Source: a bacterium (GTDB taxonomy: Bacteria > Myxococcota_A > UBA9160 > SZUA-336). From it: a stretch of DNA of 36,306 nt. Made by a program: the position numbers and the translations under genes. The DNA lies in the NCBI GenBank assembly GCA_024226335.1, contig JAAELY010000232.1, positions 1-36,306 of the forward strand, read 5' to 3'. A model generated the notes under the pieces. The model searched no databases. It had not been told where the DNA came from and saw only the letters and a list, made by a program, of their open reading frames with translations. Positions 30,849 through 36,306 of this stretch are shown here, piece after piece; position 1 is the first letter of the stretch; each line of letters begins with the position of its first letter.

Positions 30849-31499
30849 GTGAGCGACCGGTTGTGGCCGCGGGTCTGGCGAAAGATCACAGACACGTTGC
30901 GACGAGATTTCGTCGCAGGTCTGCTCGTCTTCGTTCCCGTCGGCTTCACGATCCTCGGTGTGCTGTGGATCGTGAACCAGCTCGACAAACTGGTGCTGCC
31001 GCGTCTGTTCAGAGCGCTCGGGCTCGAGGCTCAACAACCTCCCTTCGTCGGCGCGCTGGCGACCATCCTCGTGATCCTGGTGATCGGCGCCGCGACGCGC
31101 AGCTTCATCGGACGCAGCGCGGTCACGATCTGGGAACGCATCGTCGAGCGAATTCCGGTGGCGCGCAGCATCTACGCCGTGCTCAAGCAGTTCATGCAGG
31201 CGATCGTCGGAGAAGCCAGCGGTGCGGCGAGTTTCGATCGCGTGGTGCTGTTCGAGTACCCGCGCAAGGGCATTTATACCTACGCGTTTGTCACGGGTTT
31301 GCAAAACGGTGGCCCCGAAGGGCTACCATCGGGAATGACGAAGGTATTCGTTTCCAGTACGCCGAATCCCACGACCGGGTATTTCCTGCTGGTTCCCTCG
31401 GATGAACTGATCGACACGAATCTCTCGGTGGAAGAGGCGTTCAAGTTGATCATCTCCGCTGGGATCGCCGATGGGCCCGCAACTGCGGGCGCCTCATAG
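30849..31499 (+). CDS. DUF502 family membrane protein
   Basis: A 216-residue protein with two transmembrane helices: FVAGLLVFVPVGFTILGVLWIV near residues 20-42 and FVGALATILVILVIGAATRSFIG near 65-88. The conserved DUF502 stretch RIPVARSIYAVLKQFMQAI and VVLFEYPRKGIYTYAFVTG follow, then FVSSTPNPTTGYFLLVP. Function is unknown; plant homologues (COV1-like) act in vascular patterning. I chose the GTG at 30849 because GGAGG stands six bases upstream; an earlier open start at 30807 has none. No terminator separates it from panD, so read-through from panBCD is possible. Confidence 0.85.
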   Translation: MSDRLWPRVWRKITDTLRRDFVAGLLVFVPVGFTILGVLWIVNQLDKLVLPRLFRALGLEAQQPPFVGALATILVILVIGAATRSFIGRSAVTIWERIVERIPVARSIYAVLKQFMQAIVGEASGAASFDRVVLFEYPRKGIYTYAFVTGLQNGGPEGLPSGMTKVFVSSTPNPTTGYFLLVPSDELIDTNLSVEEAFKLIISAGIADGPATAGAS

Positions 31500-31518
31500 C
31501 CGCACGGAACCTCTTCCC

Positions 31519-31989
31519 TTGAGCGAAGCCGAACACAAGACCATCTGCAAGAATCGCCGCGCTCGTTTTCAATACGAGATCGACGAGACGATCGAAGCGG
31601 GGCTGGTGCTCCAGGGATCGGAAGTAAAATCGATGCGGGAGGGGAAGGCGAACCTGTCCGACTCCTACGGCCGGATCAAGGGCGGAGAGGCGTTCCTGGT
31701 CAAAGCCCACATCGAGCCCTACAAGCAGGCCACCCACCGCAACCACGAGCCCGAGCGGGAGCGCAAGCTGCTTCTGAATCGCCGGGAAATCCACCGCCTG
31801 GGCGGCAAGCTTCGCGAGCGCGGGTTTACCCTCGTGCCGATCGAGATGTACTTCAAGGGTGGGCGGGCGAAGGTGCTTCTGGGGCTCGGGCGCGGCAAGA
31901 AGCTATACGACAAGCGTCGGACCATCGCGAAGCGCGAATCCGATAAGCGCCTGCAGCGCCTGACCAAGCGCAAGGCTCAGCGGCGATGA
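31519..31989 (+). CDS. smpB: SsrA-binding protein SmpB
   Basis: A 156-residue small basic protein that delivers tmRNA to stalled ribosomes. Motifs include ICKNRRARFQYEI, LVLQGSEVKSMREGKANLSDSY, HIEPYKQATHRNHEPERERKLLLNRREI and the basic C-terminal tail GKKLYDKRRTIAKRE. The TTG at 31519 gives the family-normal length. An ATG at 31471 would add 16 residues overlapping the DUF502 gene and cannot be excluded. The stop overlaps the next gene (ATGA). The tmRNA gene itself, often beside smpB, is not visible here. Confidence 0.94.
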   Translation: MSEAEHKTICKNRRARFQYEIDETIEAGLVLQGSEVKSMREGKANLSDSYGRIKGGEAFLVKAHIEPYKQATHRNHEPERERKLLLNRREIHRLGGKLRERGFTLVPIEMYFKGGRAKVLLGLGRGKKLYDKRRTIAKRESDKRLQRLTKRKAQRR

Positions 31990-33272
31990 AGTGGCGACTC
32001 GGCGTGTTCGGCCTCGTGGGCGCGTTGCTGATCGGCTGTCAGACCGGCGGGACGAGTTACGAGCACAGCCGCTACGACTACTGGAGTTTCCGCGCGCGCT
32101 CCGGGCGACTTCCGGAGCCGAACTATCTACCCTGGGCCCTGCACGAGGAATCTCTGCCACTCGGGGGGCGCGGCTATGTGGTGTGTCGCTGGCCCGACGA
32201 TGCCTTCCCGCTGCGCTACTACGTGGAGTCTCCGATCATTCGCGAAGAACTCCAGGACGAATTCCGACCACGAGATCCCGGGGAGTTCGTGGCTGCGGTC
32301 GAGCGCGCATTCGATATCTGGCAGAAGGCGATCGGTCGGCCGGTGCGTTTTCAGCGCGTGCACGAGCGCAAGGACGCGCGCCTGGTCGTTCACATGCAGG
32401 CGGACAAGAACGAGAGAGCCGAAGGCTTTGTGCTGGGCGTGGTGCGTGACGAAACCGAGCGCTGCCAGATCCAGGGCCGCGGCGAGCAACCCGATCAGGT
32501 GCGCATCGAATACCAGGTCGATGACGCCTACCTGTACATCAGCGACTCGGTCGGCCTCCTGACGCCCCATCAGGTCCAGTCGATCGCATTGCACGAGATC
32601 GGCCACGTGCTAGGCGTTTCGGGGCAACACAGTCCGCTGCGAGGGGACGTCATGTATCGCGTGGCGAGCGATCGTCGCGTCGACGCGCTGTCCCAGCACG
32701 ACACGAATACCCTGCGCGCTCTGTACCGACTCGCGCCGGGCCGCATCTACGTGCGAACGGATGAAGCCCGCTCGAAACCGCTATCGGAAGTGCGCCGCGA
32801 TCCGCCGCGCCTCGACCATGAGTTGCGCGACGATCGCTACGACGTAGAGGTGCGTTTTCCGCGCGGCTGGCAGGTGATTCGCTCTGCGCGCGGCTGGATT
32901 GCGATCGACGGACTGAGTTGGGACTACGACGCGTCGATTCAGGTGGTGTCGGGCCGAGGCGATTTCGATCCCGAGTACGCGCCCCTGAGCCTGAACCGAC
33001 TCGTCACCGGTGAAATCCAGCGCTCGGAGATGCTCGAGATCGACGGTCAGCCGATCGCGCGCGTCGTCGCGAGTTCCGACGGTCGCACCGAAGAGATCAG
33101 CATGATCGGCTGGCAGAAGGGCTGGTTGGTGTTCGTGATCGCGGACTGTCGCAGCGAGGACTACCAGCTCTATCAGCCCTGGTTCCGCAGTGTGCTGCTC
33201 TCGCTCGATCACCCGGTCGAAGCGGCCAAGGTCTGGCGGCGAAAGCCCGGCGTTTCCGCGCCTCCTCGTTAG
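31986..33272 (+). CDS. Matrixin-like metzincin metalloprotease, lipoprotein
   Basis: A 428-residue predicted lipoprotein (VGALLIGC lipobox near residue 19). Residues 80-260 form a zinc protease domain of matrixin type. The active site reads HEIGHVLGVSGQHS at 203-216, and a Met-turn GDVMYRVA follows about 15 residues later, as in metzincins. The third zinc histidine normally lies ten residues after the first; here histidine is at +12. The C-terminal 160 residues are a separate domain with alternating strands (VRFPRGWQVIRSARGWIAIDG) that I do not recognise. The ATG overlaps the smpB stop. Substrate and role are unknown; export to the outer envelope is inferred. Confidence 0.82.
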   Translation: MKWRLGVFGLVGALLIGCQTGGTSYEHSRYDYWSFRARSGRLPEPNYLPWALHEESLPLGGRGYVVCRWPDDAFPLRYYVESPIIREELQDEFRPRDPGEFVAAVERAFDIWQKAIGRPVRFQRVHERKDARLVVHMQADKNERAEGFVLGVVRDETERCQIQGRGEQPDQVRIEYQVDDAYLYISDSVGLLTPHQVQSIALHEIGHVLGVSGQHSPLRGDVMYRVASDRRVDALSQHDTNTLRALYRLAPGRIYVRTDEARSKPLSEVRRDPPRLDHELRDDRYDVEVRFPRGWQVIRSARGWIAIDGLSWDYDASIQVVSGRGDFDPEYAPLSLNRLVTGEIQRSEMLEIDGQPIARVVASSDGRTEEISMIGWQKGWLVFVIADCRSEDYQLYQPWFRSVLLSLDHPVEAAKVWRRKPGVSAPPR

Positions 33273-34972
33273 TTCGAATCGTTCGCGAGGTCTCGGCGGT
33301 AGACGGAGCGGCCGCCGAGAATCGTCTCGACCACGGCGATCCGATCCAGGGGATCGCTGAGCGGATTGCCGGACAGGATCACCAGGTCCGCGAGCTTGCC
33401 GGCTTCGAGCGATCCCTTGACTGAATCCTCGAAGTGCTGCCAGGCGGCGTCGATCGTCAGGGCTCGCAGGGCCTGCATCGCGGAGATGCGTTGTTCCGGG
33501 CCCAGTTCGAAGCCCGAGCGCGTCCGCCGGTTGACCGCCGCCCAGGCGAGGCGCAGAGGTTCCAGAGGTACCACCGGCACGTCTGCGTGGATCGTGAAGC
33601 GCAGGTCTCGCTCGATCGCCGAAGCCGCGGGACTCATGCGGGCTGCCCGCTCGGGTCCCATGAAGATCGTGCGGTGGCGGTCGCCCCAGTAGAACGTGTG
33701 CAGACTGAAGAAGCTGGGCAGGATGCCGAGTGTCTTCATGCGATCGAGTTGATCGTCGCGTGCCATCTGCGCGTGGATCACGATGTGCCGGGTGTCTTCG
33801 CGAGGATTCTCGCGCTGCGCCTTTTCGAACGCGTCCAGGATGTCGTCGATCGAAGCGTCGCCATTGCCGTGAACGGCCAGCTGGTAACCGGCTGCGTGGT
33901 AGCGGCCGACCTGTTCGATCAGTTCGTCGCGCGGAATGCGCGGGTAGCCGCGGTAAGCAGGATCGTCACCGGGGGGAACGAAGTAAGGCTGTGACAGATA
34001 GCCGGTGTAGCCCTGGATCGAGCCATCGCCGATCAGTTTGATCGCACCAGTTCGCAGACGTAGCGGATCCCAGTCGGGTGCCTTGATTTCACCCGCCAGC
34101 ATGGCTTCGGCGCCGTCGAGTGCGGGCCAGACGACCAGCCTTACTTCGATGATCCCTAGCCAGGACATCCAGTCGAAGGCCCGGAACATGCTCAGCGCCG
34201 TCGCGCCACTCTGGGCGGTCGTCACACCCTGCTCCAGGTAGATCTCGCTTGCAGCGCGCATCATCTGCAATCCTTCCAACGCAGACGGCACCAGAAGGGC
34301 CTGCGCGGCGTGCATCGCGGTTTCCTCGAGGACGCCATCGGGAACTCCCTGTGCATCTCGTCGGATCACGCCGCCTTCGGGATCCGGGGTGTCCTTTGTG
34401 ATTCCCAGCAGTTCCAGACCGGCGCTATTGAGCACCGCAAGATGTCCGGAAGTGTGCAAGACTGCGATCGGATGCTGGGGAGTAGCCTGATCGAGATCGT
34501 GGCGTGTGGGGTGTCGTCGCTCGGCGAGCAGAGTGTCGTCATAGCCCATGCCCACGATCCACTCGCCGTCCCCTGTTTCACTCGCGCGTTCCGTCAGGCG
34601 GGTGACCAGACTCGCGATCGTCTCCACGTTGCCGATGGGCGGGCTGTTCAGGTTGATGAAGACCGCGTACACGCCCATGCCCGGGAAGTGACCGTGCGCG
34701 TCGATGAAGCCCGGCAAGAGTGCGCGACCCTGCAGGTCGACCACGCTGGCGCCGTTCTCGTCGGCCCAGCCGCGCAACTCGGCCGCGTTCCCCGCTGCGA
34801 AGATTCGATCTCCCGCGACCGCGAGCGCGTCGACCACGGAATTCTCCGCGTCCATCGTGAGGATCGGACCGTTGACGTACAAGACGTTGCCGGGCCGTCC
34901 CAGATAGCTGCGCACGCCCGCGATGGCCGCCGCGATCACGATGAGAACCAGAACGATTCGCAGAAATTTCAT
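33269..34972 (-). CDS. Amidohydrolase family protein (YtcJ-type)
   Basis: A 567-residue metal-dependent hydrolase of the amidohydrolase-3/YtcJ group. An N-terminal hydrophobic helix (FLRIVLVLIVIAAAIAGV) suggests export or membrane anchoring. The composite beta-domain begins NVLYVNGPILTMD. Metal-binding motifs are FIDAHGHFPG near residue 90, the lysine in IKLIGDGSIQGYTG, HGNGDASIDDIL and VIHAQMARDDQLDRM, then the FTIHADVPV aspartate. The closing KGSLEAGKLADLVILSGNPL is typical. Substrates in this group are amides of diverse types and cannot be predicted. Its stop overlaps the convergent protease stop within TTAG. The start is divergent from the symporter by 26 bases, so their promoters must overlap coding sequence. 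Confidence 0.9.
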   Translation of the reverse strand: MKFLRIVLVLIVIAAAIAGVRSYLGRPGNVLYVNGPILTMDAENSVVDALAVAGDRIFAAGNAAELRGWADENGASVVDLQGRALLPGFIDAHGHFPGMGVYAVFINLNSPPIGNVETIASLVTRLTERASETGDGEWIVGMGYDDTLLAERRHPTRHDLDQATPQHPIAVLHTSGHLAVLNSAGLELLGITKDTPDPEGGVIRRDAQGVPDGVLEETAMHAAQALLVPSALEGLQMMRAASEIYLEQGVTTAQSGATALSMFRAFDWMSWLGIIEVRLVVWPALDGAEAMLAGEIKAPDWDPLRLRTGAIKLIGDGSIQGYTGYLSQPYFVPPGDDPAYRGYPRIPRDELIEQVGRYHAAGYQLAVHGNGDASIDDILDAFEKAQRENPREDTRHIVIHAQMARDDQLDRMKTLGILPSFFSLHTFYWGDRHRTIFMGPERAARMSPAASAIERDLRFTIHADVPVVPLEPLRLAWAAVNRRTRSGFELGPEQRISAMQALRALTIDAAWQHFEDSVKGSLEAGKLADLVILSGNPLSDPLDRIAVVETILGGRSVYRRDLANDSN

Positions 34973-34998
34973 GGTGCAATTCTATCCGGAGTGAGTGC

Positions 34999-36306
34999 AT
35001 GAGTGGGCTAGACGCCGCAGTCAACGCCTGGGTCCGACCCGCGGCCGACGCGCTTTCGGCCCTCGTCTTCTTCAAGGTGTCGGTCGCTGGCGCGGAATTG
35101 CCACTGGTCGTTCTGTGGCTGGTGGCGGGGGCGTTCTTCTTCACGTTCCGCTTTTCATTCATCAATCTGCGGGGCTTGCGCCACGCTTTCGAACTCCTAC
35201 GGCGACCGGCAGAAAGCGATCAGCCCGGCCAGGTGACGCACTTCCAGGCGCTTTCGACCGCGGTCTCGGGCACCGTGGGTATCGGGAATATTGGCGGCGT
35301 GGCGATCGCCGTTTCCCTGGGTGGGCCGGGCGCGGCGTTCTGGATGATCGTGGCGGGCTTCCTGGGCATGGCCACGAAGTTCGTCGAATGCACTCTGGGC
35401 GTGATCTACCGGCGCGAGAATCCCGACAGCAGCGTGCGGGGCGGCCCCATGTACTACCTGGAGCGCGGCTTCGGCGAACTGGGCTGGTCGCGGCTCGGTC
35501 GCGGCCTGGGGCTCTTCTACGCCGTGGGCATCGTGATTGGCTGCCTGGGGATCGGCAATATGTTCCAGTCCAATCAGGCGTTCGTGCAGATCGTGGGGGT
35601 GACCGGCGGCGCGGAGAGTTGGCTGGCCGACAAGGGCTGGCTCGTGGGTGTGACGATCGCCCTCGCGGTTGCATCGGTGATCCTCGGCGGCATTCGCAGC
35701 ATCGCGCGCGTGACCTCGCGACTCGTTCCGTTCATGGCTGTTCTGTACCTGGCGGCGGCCTTCGTCGTGCTGGCGATGAACGCAGAGGCCTTGCCCTGGG
35801 CCTACGGCCAGATGATTGCGGGGGCCTTCAGTTCCGACGGTGTGGCGGGTGGAGCGCTGGGAACGATGATCATCGGATTTCAACGCGCCGTGTTTTCGAA
35901 CGAAGCGGGCATAGGTTCGGCCACGATCGCGCATTCTGCGGTGCGCACCGGCGAGCCGCTCACCGAAGGCTATGTATCGCTGCTCGAACCGCTGATCGAT
36001 ACGGTCGTCATCTGTCAGGTGACTGCGCTGGTCGTGATCACGACGTCCTACTTCGTGCCCGGCTTCATCCACGGGGGGCTCGGTGGCATCGAGATGACTT
36101 CCGCCGCCTTCGAGCGAAATCTCTGGTGGGCGCCGGTGCCCCTGGCCGTCGCGGCCATGTTATTTGCGTTTTCGACGATGATTTCCTGGTCGTACTACGG
36201 CCTGGTCGCGTGGGTCTACCTGGTCGGTGATTCGCGCGCCAAGGTGCAGAGTTTCAACGCGGTGTTCTGCATCTTCGTGGCGTTGGGCTGCATGATCCAG
36301 CTCGAA
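34999..36306 (+). CDS. Sodium:alanine/glycine symporter, AGCS family (3' end beyond the window)
   Basis: The frame from the ATG at 34999 stays open for 436 codons to the last base, so the gene is cut by the window edge. The protein has about ten hydrophobic segments so far. AGCS hallmarks are FRFSFINLRGL, HFQALSTAVSGTVGIGNIGGVA (sodium- and substrate-binding helix), GGPGAAFWMIVAGFLGMATKFVE, RGGPMYYLERG, and AVFSNEAGIGSATIAHSAV followed by EPLIDTVV. It imports alanine or glycine-like amino acids with sodium. A different, long open frame across the same bases (34995-36230) is a shadow without membrane or family features. The expected family length is 450-550 residues, so little is missing. Confidence 0.93.
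   Translation, partial: MSGLDAAVNAWVRPAADALSALVFFKVSVAGAELPLVVLWLVAGAFFFTFRFSFINLRGLRHAFELLRRPAESDQPGQVTHFQALSTAVSGTVGIGNIGGVAIAVSLGGPGAAFWMIVAGFLGMATKFVECTLGVIYRRENPDSSVRGGPMYYLERGFGELGWSRLGRGLGLFYAVGIVIGCLGIGNMFQSNQAFVQIVGVTGGAESWLADKGWLVGVTIALAVASVILGGIRSIARVTSRLVPFMAVLYLAAAFVVLAMNAEALPWAYGQMIAGAFSSDGVAGGALGTMIIGFQRAVFSNEAGIGSATIAHSAVRTGEPLTEGYVSLLEPLIDTVVICQVTALVVITTSYFVPGFIHGGLGGIEMTSAAFERNLWWAPVPLAVAAMLFAFSTMISWSYYGLVAWVYLVGDSRAKVQSFNAVFCIFVALGCMIQLE

Noticed and set aside
34995-36230. Long open frame of 411 codons on the forward strand
   Set aside because: It overlaps the AGCS symporter frame that starts at 34999. Its translation is Arg/Gly-rich with no membrane segments or family motifs, while the other frame shows clear AGCS signatures.
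1-36306. CRISPR array, prophage, toxin-antitoxin or secretion island
   Set aside because: No regularly spaced repeats, integrase, phage structural genes, small paired toxin genes or secretion components were seen. Gene content is housekeeping with steady composition.

Overview
The window is dense, GC-rich bacterial chromosome with about 36 protein genes, few gaps over 200 bases, and no tRNA, rRNA, CRISPR array, prophage or intact insertion sequence that I can see. A complete Tol-Pal set (TolQ, TolR, TolA, TolB, Pal, CpoB), several lipoproteins with lipobox cysteines and a periplasmic cytochrome c show a Gram-negative organism with two membranes. The RpoH-type sigma factor, the bactofilin, the GldG/DUF4340 ABC module, the DUF502 protein and the panBCD operon would suit a lineage of the former Deltaproteobacteria (for example Myxococcota, Desulfobacterota or Binatota). 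That placement is inference; no rRNA is present to settle it.

Layout. 1-2,460: a 169-bp nested inverted-repeat element abuts a reverse-strand gene fusing a pyruvate-kinase-like domain to an ATP-sulfurylase-like domain, both with altered active-site motifs. 2,474-5,783: a peptide-type ABC importer (lipoprotein and two permeases) without its ATPases. 5,971-10,499: an ABC-2 exporter module (ATPase, permease, GldG-like protein, DUF4340 protein). 10,500-14,589 (reverse): holB-metG-tatD-suhB, joined by start/stop overlaps. 14,707-15,246: bactofilin, with a UUCG-loop hairpin behind it. 15,344-16,849: a NifU-like protein head to head with a MoaD-MoaE fusion followed by a MogA/MoaB protein, so molybdenum-cofactor genes sit beside an Fe-S scaffold. 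16,850-18,184: a gluzincin-type metallopeptidase. 18,194-21,520 (reverse): rpoH-type sigma factor, a 167-bp inverted-repeat element, cytochrome c and pepA.

21,624-28,516 is a long forward run: tolQRAB, pal, cpoB, a DksA/TraR-type regulator, tsaD and rsmA, mostly overlapping or closely spaced. It couples envelope constriction and integrity functions to translation-related genes. A consensus-like promoter, a structured leader and a strong intrinsic terminator follow; together they look like a transcription-attenuation control in front of panBCD (28,764-30,764), the pantothenate pathway. Then come a DUF502 membrane protein, smpB, a matrixin-like lipoprotein protease, a reverse-strand YtcJ-type amidohydrolase, and an AGCS sodium:amino-acid symporter that runs off the right edge.

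Most of the window is ordinary housekeeping. The points most worth a second look are the degenerate kinase/sulfurylase fusion, the panB leader with mutually exclusive pairings, two similar-sized CTAG-bounded inverted-repeat elements, a ten-G tract in the pepA ribosome-binding position, and a MoaD-MoaE fusion that buries the MoaD Gly-Gly end.
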